Source: Hahellaceae bacterium (GTDB lineage: Bacteria > Pseudomonadota > Gammaproteobacteria > Pseudomonadales > Oleiphilaceae). Taken from it: DNA of 64,000 nucleotides. The DNA lies in NCBI GenBank assembly GCA_016744695.1, contig JADGDV010000007.1, positions 62,001-126,000 of the forward strand, given 5' to 3'. The position numbers were made by a program, and so were the translations under genes. Below are positions 20,173-30,436 of the stretch, piece after piece. Position 1 is the first letter of the stretch. Each line of letters opens with the position of its first letter. The notes under the pieces were generated by a model. That model was given only the letters and a program-made list of their open reading frames with translations. It was not told where the DNA came from and did not search any database.

Positions 20173-23100
20173 TTATAAAGCAGCAAGTGCAGCAGCTGAC
20201 TCAACATCAACTGAAACCACTCGAGATACCCCGGGCTCATGCATTGTGACACCCATTAGCTGTTCAGCCATTTCCATCGCAATTTTGTTATGAGTAATAT
20301 AGATAAACTGCACCTGGTTTGACATTTCTTTAACCATATTGGCGTATCGAGCCACGTTAGCATCATCAAGCGGTGCATCTACTTCATCCAACATGCAAAA
20401 CGGAGCAGGGTTTAATTGGAAAATAGAGAAAATTAATGCGATCGCAGTTAACGCTTTTTCTCCACCTGAAAGTAGGTGAATCGTGGAGTTTTTCTTACCT
20501 GGAGGTCTCGCCATAATGGTAACCCCTGTCTCCAACAAATCATCTCCGGTTAGATCAAGGTAGGCACTTCCTCCACCAAAAACCTTTGGAAATAACTCCT
20601 GAAGACCATTATTAACTTTATCGTACGTTTCTTTGAATTTTGCTTTGGTTTCACGGTCAATTTTACGAATAGCAGACTCTAGCGTTTCAAGTGCCTCTCT
20701 CAAATCTTCATCTTGGGCATCTAAATACGTCTTTCGTTCGCTTTGTACCGCATACTCATCAATGGCAGCTAAGTTAATTGCGCCTAAACGCTGAATTCGG
20801 TTTGCTATTTTATCTAACTCTTCTTTCCACAGCTGCTCATTTGCATCTTCAGGCAATATCGCTAAAACAGCATCCAATACAAAATTATCTTTATGAAGTT
20901 GATCTCTCAAGCCGGTACAATGTATTTCAAAAGCCTGCGCTTCCATCTTTTGCTGTTCAAGAAGACTTCGTACGTCATTTAATTTTTGTTCACTTTGACT
21001 TCTTAAATGTTCCTGCTCTCGTAACTGCTGATTAACTTGCTCTAATGCTTCCCGAGCCTGCCCTAGCAGCCCCTCTTCATTCATTCTATTTTCAAGTAGT
21101 TCTTCTAATTTTATTTTAAGTTCTTCAACTGGGTCTGCATTTAATTCGGCATTTTCAAGCAGCATTCGCTGACGCTCTTTTATGCGCTCTAGCTGTAGTG
21201 TGAGCTTATATATAGCGGTAGATAAAGTCTCTTTTTGATTCTTAGCTGACTGTACTCTGAGCTGTAACTGGTGTGATACATCTCGCTGATGACGAGCTTG
21301 TTGTCGATAGTTATCTAATGATGCACGAATATCGTCTCTTCTTTGCAATTGAATTTCACGTTCATCTGCATTTTTATCCATGTCATCCATAGCGCTCTGC
21401 CAAGCTATGCGAGACTCTTCAAGCTTCTCATTCTCTTGCTCTTTTTGTAGTGCTATATCTTCCAAATCTTCTTTAGAACGAATAACCCGAGCACTTAGTT
21501 GTTCGAATTTAACTTCTAACGCACTTAGTTGTGACTTAAGTAAAGATAGGCTTCGCTCTTCGTTTGATAACTGTTGCTGGGTTTTTTCAAGCTTACTCTC
21601 GCTGTCTTTTAAACTTAACTGGCAGCACTCAAGCTCACTTTCTTTACCTGTGATATTTATTTCATAGTCACTCACAAGCGTCGTTAATTCATCAATTTCT
21701 TTTTGTCGTTGTAGTACACCACTGCCGACTTCGTTTTGCTTAGATAAAGAAAGCCAATACCGTCCAATTAACGTGCCGTCAGATAAAACAATTGATTCAT
21801 CTAACGGAAGCTGGTTACGCAGAGACATCGCTTCAGCTAAGCTTGAAGCTATCCGTATTTTATCAAGTATATGTGTATAAGCTCCACTTCCAGAGACAAA
21901 CGATGACAACCTATCTGCGCAATCTTCTCGCTCAAGCCCTTCAACGTCTTCAAAGAGAGACATACGTATAGTGGCCGTTGATAGCTGATCTTCTGAGATA
22001 CGGCCTAATTCAGTGACTTTCACACTTTGCAGCAAATCACCTAACACAACCTCTACCGCTGTGCCCCAGCCATCTTTAACGTTTAACTGGTGTATTAATG
22101 ATTGCTCAGGATTCAAGCCTTGTTGCTCAAACCAACTCAGTCTCTTTTTATCGTCATTTCCTAGAGCACCTTTTTGCAAAGCAATGCTAGAGGCTAACTG
22201 GCCACTCTCTTTTTGATACTGATGTCTTAGCTCTGCTAGGCTTTGCTCAATAGATGAAATTCTTGTTCTGTGTGTTGATATAGTATCAGCAGCCTGCACC
22301 TTAAGGATTAATGCATCTTCAACAATCATCTCCTTTTCAGCAATAGACTCTTTAAGTTCATCAAGTTCACTGTGGTCACTTTCACCTTCCAGAGAAGATA
22401 GCTCATCCTGAAGCCTGATTTTTTTCTCAGCTAAACGTGAAAGAAACTGTTCACTCTGCTGAATGCGAGATTGTTGCACCTCTGCTCGCTGATTAGCATC
22501 TGACGATAGGCTATTAAACTGATCCCAGTTATGCTGCCAGTGCTGCATGTCATCTTCCATTCCTGCAAGACGCGAAGAAGACTCTTCAGACTGAGCCTGA
22601 CTTTCTTCAAGTTCAGGGCTGAGCTCTTCAAATTCAATCACCACCTCATCAAGGCGTAGCTGATCAGTAGAGAGCTCTTCTTTCAGCTCCAATACCGATG
22701 CAGTCACATCTTTCAGTTCTTTCTGTAACTGCCCAGAGCGTTCTGTTTGATGCTGAAGACTTTGTTCTGTTCGTGCTATTTCTGCACCAGATTCATAATA
22801 TATTGTCTGTACTTTATTAAAAGCATCGCTCTTTTCATGATGCTTAATGCGTAACTGTTCAGAAAGGGTCTCACTTGAGGTGCGAGAGTAAAGTACCTGC
22901 TCGAGCTCTAACTCTAATGTACTTATTTGTTTATATTTTAAGGTAACTTTCTGATCCAATGCACGCCATTTTAATGCATGGAGTTGAGCATTTTTTAAAC
23001 GCTCTTCTTTTTTGAGCTCTGTATATTTTTCAGCGGCCTGTGCTTGCTTATGAAGGTGAGATAACTGTCTCTCTAATTCTTCCCTTATATCTGACAAGCG

Positions 23101-23676
23101 CTCAAGATTTTCTTCCGTGCGCTTCATGCGTCTTTGTGTGTCTTTGCGTCGCTCTTTATACTTTGATATTCCCGCTGCTTCTTCAAGAAAAACTCTTAGC
23201 TCTTCAGGCTTCGACTCTATTAACTTGGAGATCATGCCCTGCTCAATAATGGCATAACTTCTTGGACCTAACCCCGTTCCTAAAAAAAGATCGGTAATAT
23301 CCCTTCGTCGACACTTTGTTCCATTTAAATAATAAAACGATTGCGCTTCACGAGTTACCTTTCGCTTAATCGCTATTTCATTAAACTGGGCAAACTCCCC
23401 CGCGACTTTACCTTCAGTGTTATCAAATACTAACTCTATAGTTGCCTGACCAACCGGCTTACGACCATTAGATCCATTAAAGATAACATCTGTCATAGAT
23501 TCGCCACGCAGGTGTTTGGCAGAGCTTTCACCCATAACCCACCTTACTGCATCTATGATATTAGACTTTCCACAACCGTTAGGCCCTACAACGGCTGCAA
23601 GATTCGTTGGAAAGGGTACCGTAGTCGGGTCCACAAATGACTTGAAACCCGCCAACTTGATGGATTTAAGCCTCAT
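20173..23676 (-). CDS. smc: Chromosome segregation ATPase SMC
   Basis: SMC protein that, with ScpA and ScpB (also in this window), compacts and segregates chromosomes. It has 1167 residues. The N-terminal Walker A GPNGCGKSN is at 31-39, followed by a long coiled coil, a hinge around 510-640 (GWGTAVEVVLGDLLQ begins it), the returning coiled coil, and the C-terminal head with signature LLSGGEKALTAIAL and Walker B FCMLDEVDAPLDD. Having smc-scpA-scpB instead of mukBEF fits the Pseudomonas/Oceanospirillum side of the gammaproteobacteria. Confidence 0.97.
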   Translation of the reverse strand: MRLKSIKLAGFKSFVDPTTVPFPTNLAAVVGPNGCGKSNIIDAVRWVMGESSAKHLRGESMTDVIFNGSNGRKPVGQATIELVFDNTEGKVAGEFAQFNEIAIKRKVTREAQSFYYLNGTKCRRRDITDLFLGTGLGPRSYAIIEQGMISKLIESKPEELRVFLEEAAGISKYKERRKDTQRRMKRTEENLERLSDIREELERQLSHLHKQAQAAEKYTELKKEERLKNAQLHALKWRALDQKVTLKYKQISTLELELEQVLYSRTSSETLSEQLRIKHHEKSDAFNKVQTIYYESGAEIARTEQSLQHQTERSGQLQKELKDVTASVLELKEELSTDQLRLDEVVIEFEELSPELEESQAQSEESSSRLAGMEDDMQHWQHNWDQFNSLSSDANQRAEVQQSRIQQSEQFLSRLAEKKIRLQDELSSLEGESDHSELDELKESIAEKEMIVEDALILKVQAADTISTHRTRISSIEQSLAELRHQYQKESGQLASSIALQKGALGNDDKKRLSWFEQQGLNPEQSLIHQLNVKDGWGTAVEVVLGDLLQSVKVTELGRISEDQLSTATIRMSLFEDVEGLEREDCADRLSSFVSGSGAYTHILDKIRIASSLAEAMSLRNQLPLDESIVLSDGTLIGRYWLSLSKQNEVGSGVLQRQKEIDELTTLVSDYEINITGKESELECCQLSLKDSESKLEKTQQQLSNEERSLSLLKSQLSALEVKFEQLSARVIRSKEDLEDIALQKEQENEKLEESRIAWQSAMDDMDKNADEREIQLQRRDDIRASLDNYRQQARHQRDVSHQLQLRVQSAKNQKETLSTAIYKLTLQLERIKERQRMLLENAELNADPVEELKIKLEELLENRMNEEGLLGQAREALEQVNQQLREQEHLRSQSEQKLNDVRSLLEQQKMEAQAFEIHCTGLRDQLHKDNFVLDAVLAILPEDANEQLWKEELDKIANRIQRLGAINLAAIDEYAVQSERKTYLDAQDEDLREALETLESAIRKIDRETKAKFKETYDKVNNGLQELFPKVFGGGSAYLDLTGDDLLETGVTIMARPPGKKNSTIHLLSGGEKALTAIALIFSIFQLNPAPFCMLDEVDAPLDDANVARYANMVKEMSNQVQFIYITHNKIAMEMAEQLMGVTMHEPGVSRVVSVDVESAAALAAL

Positions 23677-23713
23677 CTATAATATTCCGGAGGCATAAAG
23701 AGTAATGAAAAAA

Positions 23714-24409
23714 TCATACAGTAAGAAAAGGGGCTAAGGGTGGCGAATCTAATTCTTCTAACGCTTGCAACGCTAAACTTCGCTGAAGCTCACCATAGTT
23801 TTTAACGATGGTTATTACAGTATCGGTATTTCTTTTATATACACCATCTACAATATCTTCAAAAAATTGTTTTGTTTGTGTCAGCTCTGCTAAGCGTAAT
23901 TTCATTGCCAAGTGATAAGTACGGCTCACGGCCGGTTTAAAATTTTCAAGCGTTTCTTCTAAGTATGGGTTATTGATCACAGGGTAAGTCATTGTCATTA
24001 ATTCAAAACCGTGATCAACAATATCATCGACTGGTTTTTCTTCTGAAGTAGTTAGTTTATTGATCTCATCAATTTTCTTCATCATTTCATTCAGGTCACC
24101 CTCTTTCCACGCTAAAGCAAACGTGGTGAGCAGTAAGGTTAACAAGTTAATATACATATCATATATACAGTTAACATGATGGCTTGATAACTCAGATACA
24201 ATCGCACCTTTTCTGGGAAAAATATTAATTAAATGCCGTCTTTCCAGAATTAATAACGCTTCACGAACTGAACCTCGACTAACATCTAGCTCTTTAGCTA
24301 TTTTTAATTCCTGTATGCGCTCTTTGGGTTTTAGCTGGGCCCGGATAATCCGAAGGCCTAGGTGTTGTGCAATTTGTTCGGAAAGACTTTCTGGTGCCTG
24401 AAATATCAT
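23714..24409 (-). CDS. GntR-family regulator (FCD-type)
   Basis: Transcription regulator of 231 residues. The winged helix-turn-helix is at about 8-75 (LSEQIAQHLGLRIIRAQLKP, ELDVSRGSVREALLILERR, IFPRKGAIVSELS), followed by an all-helical effector domain of the FadR/FCD class. The metal- or ligand-binding His residues are fewer than usual, and the effector is unknown. It lies 37 bases upstream of smc in the same direction; a GntR gene before smc is also the order I recall in Pseudomonas, where it is not known to control smc. Confidence 0.85.
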   Translation of the reverse strand: MIFQAPESLSEQIAQHLGLRIIRAQLKPKERIQELKIAKELDVSRGSVREALLILERRHLINIFPRKGAIVSELSSHHVNCIYDMYINLLTLLLTTFALAWKEGDLNEMMKKIDEINKLTTSEEKPVDDIVDHGFELMTMTYPVINNPYLEETLENFKPAVSRTYHLAMKLRLAELTQTKQFFEDIVDGVYKRNTDTVITIVKNYGELQRSLALQALEELDSPPLAPFLTV

Positions 24410-24692
24410 TTTAGTTACTTACCTGAATACCTAATTTTCGAAATATATTAGCATAATACGGCCAAAATGTACGCCATCAACTGTTCATTTTTACAAATGC
24501 CATTTTTTTGTCAAGCGGCAAGTAACTTCCCCCCTGAAAAAACATATCTTCTTGTTTTAAATATATAAATGCTTAGTGGCACGAAAATCGCTACTTACAT
24601 TTAAATAGCATATATACAGCACAAAAATGAATATATAAGCATTAATTCAGAAAAGTATGAGCAGTAACTTACCGCTATACGGGAGTGGGACA

Positions 24693-25661
24693 ATGACAAC
24701 TAACAAACGCACAGCAGATACCATTGATTTTACAAAAGCACGTTTGGTATCTACTTATAATGAGCTTGGTCGACAGCTATCAGAAAGCGACGATCTTGTT
24801 TCCCGTCTTACGCGACGCCTGCAAACAACACTTGAAATAAAACTAATTATCAATATTTTCGTTGAAGAGGTGGGTAAACTCATAAACTTCGACCAATTTG
24901 AATACAGTTGTGAATCTGCGGGCAGTTACCTTACATCTGAAAAGCGCTCAGCTCATTCTTGTAATTACCGGTTAAATTTAGAGAGTGAAAATCTAGGTGA
25001 AGTTATTTTTACCCGTTCAAAGAAATTCAAAGAAGAAGAGCTTGCTGTTATTGAACGTTTAATGGGGACATTAATATTCCCATTAAGAAATGCTGTGATG
25101 TATAGACAAGCACTAGATGCCGCCCTGCAGGACGCTCTCACAGGCTGTGGCAACAAGCGTTCACTCGATATCACTCTGCACAGAGAAGCCGAGCTTTCAA
25201 AAAGACACGACTGCCCGCTCTCCATAGTTACCATAGACATCGATCACTTTAAAAATATTAATGATAAATATGGCCATGCGGCAGGGGATGACGTTTTACA
25301 GCAATTGGTAGGTTGCCTAAGTTCTATCGCAAGAAAGAGCGACCTATGCTTTCGAGTGGGTGGTGAAGAGTTTATTGTGGTGCTCAATAAAACAAACGAA
25401 GCAGGTGCAAGAATTATTGCTGAACGACTAAGAATAGCGGTAAATAAAACCCGTTTCGTTCATGCAGATAAAATTATACCCACAACCATTAGCTTGGGCA
25501 CCGCAACATTTAAACATAACGAGAAGCTACTATCTTTACTTGAAAGATCAGACAAAGCGCTTTATGAAGCAAAAAATAGTGGCCGAAATAAAGTAATTTC
25601 TGCGGAAGGAGCAAAGAAAAAAATAATTTACGGGCCGTCTAAAAGTCAAAAAAAGGCGTAG
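24693..25661 (+). CDS. Cytoplasmic diguanylate cyclase (GAF-like sensor-GGDEF)
   Basis: Second GGDEF protein of the window, 322 residues. I use ATG 24693 because GGGAG lies 7 bases before it; an ATG at 24657 would add 12 residues with no good site. An N-terminal helix and a GAF-like sensor (about 40-145, ending in FPLRNAVMYRQAL) precede the GGDEF domain with DALTGCGNKR, DIDHFKNIND and RVGGEEF. The I-site RKSD stands five residues before GGEEF. There are no membrane segments, so it responds to a soluble signal or partner. It is divergent from the GntR gene. Confidence 0.88.
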   Translation: MTTNKRTADTIDFTKARLVSTYNELGRQLSESDDLVSRLTRRLQTTLEIKLIINIFVEEVGKLINFDQFEYSCESAGSYLTSEKRSAHSCNYRLNLESENLGEVIFTRSKKFKEEELAVIERLMGTLIFPLRNAVMYRQALDAALQDALTGCGNKRSLDITLHREAELSKRHDCPLSIVTIDIDHFKNINDKYGHAAGDDVLQQLVGCLSSIARKSDLCFRVGGEEFIVVLNKTNEAGARIIAERLRIAVNKTRFVHADKIIPTTISLGTATFKHNEKLLSLLERSDKALYEAKNSGRNKVISAEGAKKKIIYGPSKSQKKA

Positions 25662-25681
25662 ATTGAGCTACCCCAATCTAC
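25658..25681. terminator. Possible bidirectional terminator hairpin
   Basis: GTAGATTG (25658-25665) pairs perfectly with CAATCTAC (25674-25681), 8-base loop, between the convergent diguanylate cyclase and rluB genes. No U-run on either side, so termination strength is doubtful. Confidence 0.45.
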
Positions 25682-25704
25682 AAGCCTGATATTTACTATC
25701 TAGC

Positions 25705-26601
25705 TTAACGTCTTCCCTTTTTTCTACGAGCATCAGGAACTTGTTTTGCTTTTTTGTTTAGCAAGCGTTTCTGTTTTTCTATGTCTTTAGGCTTTTTCTT
25801 TGGAACACGCTTTGGCTTTAAACCGACCATGGCACATAGGTTATCTGAATCGCCTTGTTCCAACTCTTCGAACTGACCTACTTTAAGCCTGGAAGGCATA
25901 AACATACAACCAAACCTAACTCTTTTTAAGCGACTTACCGTCACACCCTGAGAGTCCCATAATCGCCTGACTTCTCTATTCCGACCTTCCATTAATACCA
26001 CATGAAACCAACGGTTTAGACCTGTACCACCAGAATCGTGAATATCTGTAAATTTACCTATGCCATCTTCGAGTAAGACACCTTCTTTTAATCGAGCAAG
26101 CATCTCATCATTAACATCGCCTTTAACTCGAACCGCGTATTCACGATCGACTTCATTCCTTGGATGCATTAATTTATTGGCTAACTCGCCATCGGTGGTA
26201 AAAAGCAGAAGACCAGATGTGTTAATATCTAGTCGACCTACAATAATCCAACGCTGACCTTTTAATGGGGGCAGTCTATCAAAAACAGTTGGACGACCTT
26301 CAGGATCACTTCTAGTACAAACCTCACCTTCAGGTTTGTTATAAATCATAATCCGTCGAGCAGCTAAGTCTTTAATGTCCATTTTTACAAGCTTGCCATC
26401 CACTAAAATTTTATCTGTTACCGTTGCTCTATCTCCAAGCTTAGCAACTTCGTCATTAACGGAAATACGGCCTTCTTTAATCCACCGTTCAAGCTCTCTT
26501 CTAGAGCCTACACCTGCCTGAGACAATAGCTTTTGTAAGCGCTCACCGGATAAAGAACTCTTTGGTGAGTTTGATGAATTAGTGTTTGTATCTGATGTCA
26601 T
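25705..26601 (-). CDS. rluB: 23S rRNA pseudouridine synthase RluB
   Basis: Makes pseudouridine 2605 in 23S rRNA. An N-terminal S4 RNA-binding domain (GERLQKLLSQAGVGSRRELERWI) is followed by the RsuA-family catalytic domain, with the nucleophile Asp in GRLDINTSGLLLFTTDG and the GRNREVRRLW block. A very basic C-terminal tail (KRVPKKKPKDIEKQKRLLNK) is common in RluB. Start at ATG 26601 (MTSDTNTN), 298 residues; a TTG at 26613 is possible. It lies 25 bases after scpB, an order widely conserved. Confidence 0.94.
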   Translation of the reverse strand: MTSDTNTNSSNSPKSSLSGERLQKLLSQAGVGSRRELERWIKEGRISVNDEVAKLGDRATVTDKILVDGKLVKMDIKDLAARRIMIYNKPEGEVCTRSDPEGRPTVFDRLPPLKGQRWIIVGRLDINTSGLLLFTTDGELANKLMHPRNEVDREYAVRVKGDVNDEMLARLKEGVLLEDGIGKFTDIHDSGGTGLNRWFHVVLMEGRNREVRRLWDSQGVTVSRLKRVRFGCMFMPSRLKVGQFEELEQGDSDNLCAMVGLKPKRVPKKKPKDIEKQKRLLNKKAKQVPDARRKKGRR

Positions 26602-26626
26602 TTTTAGGACCAAAATTCATTAATAA

Positions 26627-27328
26627 TTAGTGTACAGAGATATCATCGTCATCATTAAAATCAGACAATTCTGACGGATCAGCCGACATCTCATAGTCAG
26701 AGTTTTCTTCGTTCTCTGATGAGTCATTGACGGGCTCTATTTGTTTTTCTATTTCCAAACTGATTGCTTCTAAGTCTCTTATTTCAGACAAAGGAGGAAG
26801 TTGATCTAAGCTTTGCATATTAAAATAATCTAAAAATTGTTTTGTGGTTGCATACATAGCAGGCCTACCAGGTACATCTTTATGCCCCACCACTCTGACC
26901 CAACTTCGTTCAATGAGTGTCTTCATTATATTTGAACTAACGGCGACCCCTCTAATATCTTCAATGTCACCACGTGTTATTGGCTGCCGGTAAGCAATAA
27001 GTGCAAGAGTTTCTAATAATGCTCTCGAATAACGCTGAGGTCGCTCTTCCCACAATTTACTTATCCAAGGCGAGAACTCTTGCTTAACCTGAAAGCGATA
27101 TCCACTTGAGACCTTAGCTAATTCGAACCCTCTATTTGAGCAGCTCTTGGTGATTTTATCTATCGCTGAACGAACGTCCTGTCTCGTGGGTCGGTTAAAT
27201 TCATCAAACAGGTCAAGCATGCGATCTATATCAAGTGGTTTTCCCACTGTTAAAAGAGCCGCTTCAATAATACATTTAACCTTATTTGCTGATAGTTTAT
27301 CCGTTGTATCGATCAGGTTAGCTCCCAT
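26627..27328 (-). CDS. scpB: Segregation and condensation protein ScpB
   Basis: Partner of ScpA in the SMC complex. It has 233 residues: two winged-helix domains, with the typical KCIIEAALLTVGKPLDIDRM at the start and YSRALLETLALIAYRQPITRGDIEDIRGV in the middle, and an acidic C-terminal tail (about 190-233, many D/E/S) usual for proteobacterial ScpB. It follows scpA in one operon with trpS upstream and rluB downstream. Confidence 0.95.
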   Translation of the reverse strand: MGANLIDTTDKLSANKVKCIIEAALLTVGKPLDIDRMLDLFDEFNRPTRQDVRSAIDKITKSCSNRGFELAKVSSGYRFQVKQEFSPWISKLWEERPQRYSRALLETLALIAYRQPITRGDIEDIRGVAVSSNIMKTLIERSWVRVVGHKDVPGRPAMYATTKQFLDYFNMQSLDQLPPLSEIRDLEAISLEIEKQIEPVNDSSENEENSDYEMSADPSELSDFNDDDDISVH

Positions 27329-27350
27329 TACAATTAATAGCTCTCACCTA

Positions 27351-28175
27351 TTAAACTCTAGCTTTAAGGTGAATAGGACCAAATGACTCATTTTGAATAA
27401 ACTCAACCAGTTGCTCTTTAATCAGTTCCATTACTGCCAGAAAGGTAACTACAACCCCAAGGCGCCCTTCTTTTACATCAAAAAATGATTCAAATGGAAT
27501 AAATCGATCGCCGGATAACAAACCCAGTATTAACGTCATTTTTTCTCGAGTCGATAACGCTTCTTTTTCAACCTGATGATGCTCAAACATATCTGAACGT
27601 CGCAACACATCACTAAACGCCAGCATAAGCTCTTGCAATGAGAGGTCTGGGTAGTTTATTTTCTCTTCTAGCGATGGAGGCGCAACAGACCCTTCATATA
27701 TATCTCGTCCTACCCGTGGCAAGCTATCAATATCTTCTGCCGCTTGCTTAAATCGCTCATATTGCTGTAAACGTCGAATTAATTCTGCCCGGGGATCATC
27801 CTCATCATCAACATCGCCCTCTCGTCGTGGCAACAACATGCGAGACTTAATTTCCGTTAGCATGGCGGCCATTAGCAAGTATTCAGCAGCAAGCTCAAAT
27901 CTCATGGCCTTCATCAACTCAATGTAGTCCATATATTGTTTAGTAATATGACTTACATTTATGCTGAGTACATCCATATTCTGACGCCGAATAAAATAAA
28001 GTAATAAATCTAAAGGCCCTTCAAAGGTCTCTAGCATTACCTCTAATGCATCAGGAGGAATGTAAAGGTCTTTCGGTATTTCTGTTATTGGCTTTCCATC
28101 AACGAAAGCAAAGATCATTTCCTGCTGAATATGAGGAACTGTATCATCATCACTTTCGTTAACTTCAGAAGTCAT
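27351..28175 (-). CDS. scpA: Segregation and condensation protein ScpA
   Basis: Kleisin that bridges the SMC heads. It has 274 residues. The family motif FEGPLDLLLYFIRRQNMDVLSINV is split over about 54-77, followed by YLLMAAMLTEIKSRMLLPR, a variable linker, and a C-terminal winged helix (MTLILGLLSGDRF and VTFLAVMELIKEQLVEF). The ATG shares a base with the trpS stop (TAATG), so it is coupled to trpS. Confidence 0.95.
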   Translation of the reverse strand: MTSEVNESDDDTVPHIQQEMIFAFVDGKPITEIPKDLYIPPDALEVMLETFEGPLDLLLYFIRRQNMDVLSINVSHITKQYMDYIELMKAMRFELAAEYLLMAAMLTEIKSRMLLPRREGDVDDEDDPRAELIRRLQQYERFKQAAEDIDSLPRVGRDIYEGSVAPPSLEEKINYPDLSLQELMLAFSDVLRRSDMFEHHQVEKEALSTREKMTLILGLLSGDRFIPFESFFDVKEGRLGVVVTFLAVMELIKEQLVEFIQNESFGPIHLKARV

Positions 28176-29389
28176 TAGCGATACGAAAGCCCCATAGCTC
28201 GTCTTACTTCTTCTAAGGTTGCTTTAGCTGCATCTCTAGCTTTTTCTGTGCCTTCTGCAATGATTGAGCGTACTAGCTCTGGGTCATCTTCATATTGTTT
28301 AGCACGCTCATGAATCGGTTTTTGTTCTGCTAATACAGCCTCAATGACCGGTTTTTTACAATCGAGACAACCAATCCCTGCACTCCTGCAACCTTCCTGA
28401 ACCCACTTTTTAGTTGATTCATCAGAATATACTTCATGTAATTGCCATACAGGGCATTTATCAGGGTCACCCGGATCAGTCAGTCTTACACGTTGAGGAT
28501 CGGTTTGCATGGTTCTAATTTTCTTTACGACCGTATCTGGATCTTCTCTTAAGCCAATCGTGTTGCCATAGGACTTAGACATTTTCTGACCATCTAACCC
28601 CGGCATTTTTGCTGCTGGCGTTAATAAAGGATGAGGCTCAGGTAATATAACTTTGCCACCACCTTCGATATAACCAAATAAACGCTCGCGATCACCCAAA
28701 GATACATTTTGCTGTGCTTGTATAATTGCTTGTGCAGTCTCTAGGGCTTCTTCGTCACCTTGTTCTAAGAAACGTGTTCTTAAACCTCGGTAAAGCTTTG
28801 CGTTCTTTTTTCCCATTTTCTGAATAGCGGCTTCAGCCTGATCCTCATAGCCCGGATCTTTGCCATACAGATGGTTAAAACGTCGAGCAACTTCACGGGT
28901 CATCTCTACATGAGAAACCTGATCAGCACCTACAGGCACGCGCCCTGCTCTATACATCAATATATCAGCGCTTTGTAGCAACGGATAACCAAGAAAACCA
29001 TAAGTAGCAAGATCTTTTTCTTTCAATTTTTCTTGCTGATCTTTATAGGTAGGTACCCGTTCAAGCCACCCTAAAGGGGTTATCATAGAAAGAAGAAGAT
29101 GTAATTCTGCATGTTCAGGTACTCTTGACTGAATAAACATCGTTGCGGAGCCAGGGTTAACCCCTGCAGCCAACCAGTCAATAACCATATCCCAAACACT
29201 TTGTTCAATAACATGAGGGTTTTCGTAATGGGTAGTCAGTGCGTGCCAGTCAGCTACAAAAAAGAAGCAATCGAAGTCATGTTGTAACTCAACCCAGTTT
29301 TTGAGTACACCATGATAGTGACCAAGGTGGAGCTTGCCTGTTGGCCTCATCCCGGATAAAACACGCTGCTGTGACTCGACAGAACTCAA
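28175..29389 (-). CDS. trpS: Tryptophanyl-tRNA synthetase
   Basis: Charges tRNA-Trp. It has 404 residues, longer than the roughly 335 of E. coli; this is the extended form seen in Pseudomonas relatives. The HIGH-type motif is HLGHYHG (near 22) and the KMSKS loop is GQKMSKSYGNT. An insertion between the catalytic halves (KKNAKLYRGLRTRFLEQGD onward) accounts for the length. The C-terminal CRSAGIGCLDCKKP is normal for the type. First gene of trpS-scpA-scpB-rluB. Confidence 0.96.
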   Translation of the reverse strand: MSSVESQQRVLSGMRPTGKLHLGHYHGVLKNWVELQHDFDCFFFVADWHALTTHYENPHVIEQSVWDMVIDWLAAGVNPGSATMFIQSRVPEHAELHLLLSMITPLGWLERVPTYKDQQEKLKEKDLATYGFLGYPLLQSADILMYRAGRVPVGADQVSHVEMTREVARRFNHLYGKDPGYEDQAEAAIQKMGKKNAKLYRGLRTRFLEQGDEEALETAQAIIQAQQNVSLGDRERLFGYIEGGGKVILPEPHPLLTPAAKMPGLDGQKMSKSYGNTIGLREDPDTVVKKIRTMQTDPQRVRLTDPGDPDKCPVWQLHEVYSDESTKKWVQEGCRSAGIGCLDCKKPVIEAVLAEQKPIHERAKQYEDDPELVRSIIAEGTEKARDAAKATLEEVRRAMGLSYR

Positions 29390-29504
29390 TTGTGACTCCT
29401 CAAAATATAATTTTTATACAATGGCTTAAAAAACAATTATAAACCAGAAACAGCCTGACTCCACCTGCTTTATGTACTTTATATACAATAAATACCCTAT
29501 ATAC

Positions 29505-29537
29505 GAAAAAACCGCCTCATTTCTGAGACGGTTTTTT
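29505..29537 (-). terminator. Rho-independent terminator of the suc operon
   Basis: AAAAAACCGCCTC (29505-29517) faces GAGACGGTTTTTT (29525-29537) with a 7-base loop. The single non-Watson-Crick position is a G-U pair only when transcribed from the minus strand, and A-richness on the left gives a U-run there, so it ends sucD transcription. Confidence 0.88.
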
Positions 29538-29563
29538 TAGTACCGGTAACAATTAGTATGAAC

Positions 29564-30436
29564 CTACCAACCAGTAATCTCAGCTAAAGCTTTACCTATA
29601 TCGGCAAGGCTTTTTACTGTTTTAACGCCAGCATCTTCAAGTGCTGCAAACTTCTCTTCGGCTGTTCCCTTACCACCAGCGATAATAGCACCTGCATGCC
29701 CCATTCGCTTTCCTGCAGGAGCGGTAACACCTGCAATATAAGAAACAACAGGCTTAGTTACATTCGCTTTAATGTATTCAGCTGCTTCTTCTTCTGCAGA
29801 ACCACCAATTTCACCAATCATTACGATGGCTTCAGTTTTTGGATCATTCTGGAACTTTTCGAGAATATCGATAAAGTTAGAACCTGGAATAGGATCTCCA
29901 CCAATACCTACGCACGTAGATTGGCCGTATCCGTAATCAGTCGTCTGCTTAACCGCTTCATAGGTTAATGTTCCTGAACGTGAAACAATACCTACTTTAC
30001 CTGGCAAGTGAATATGACCAGGCATGATGCCGATTTTACATTCTCCAGGTGTAATAACACCCGGGCAGTTTGGACCAATTAGCTGTACACCTAATTCATC
30101 ACACTTAACTTTTGCGTCAAGCATATCAAGCGTAGGAATACCTTCTGTAATACATACAATCAGCTTAACACCGGCGTTAGCCGCTTCAAGGATCGAATCT
30201 TTACAAAATGGTGCTGGAACATAAATAACAGAAGCATCTGCGCCTGTTTGTTCTACCGCTTCTCTAACCGTGTTAAAAACGGGCAAACCTAAGTGTGTCT
30301 GACCACCTTTTCCAGGTGTTACACCGCCTACCATTTTTGTTCCATACTCTATTGCTTGCTCAGAGTGAAACGTACCTTGTGCACCTGTAAAGCCCTGGCA
30401 AATAACTTTGGTATTCTTGTCTATTAAAATACTCAT
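29564..30436 (-). CDS. sucD: Succinyl-CoA synthetase alpha subunit
   Basis: With SucC converts succinyl-CoA to succinate while making ATP or GTP. It has 290 residues. CoA-binding Rossmann motif [33 protein letters not shown], and the phospho-histidine in [19 protein letters not shown] are all present. Its ATG shares one base with the sucC stop (TAATG). Last gene of the sdhCDAB-sucAB-lpd-sucCD series. Confidence 0.98.
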   Translation of the reverse strand: MSILIDKNTKVICQGFTGAQGTFHSEQAIEYGTKMVGGVTPGKGGQTHLGLPVFNTVREAVEQTGADASVIYVPAPFCKDSILEAANAGVKLIVCITEGIPTLDMLDAKVKCDELGVQLIGPNCPGVITPGECKIGIMPGHIHLPGKVGIVSRSGTLTYEAVKQTTDYGYGQSTCVGIGGDPIPGSNFIDILEKFQNDPKTEAIVMIGEIGGSAEEEAAEYIKANVTKPVVSYIAGVTAPAGKRMGHAGAIIAGGKGTAEEKFAALEDAGVKTVKSLADIGKALAEITGW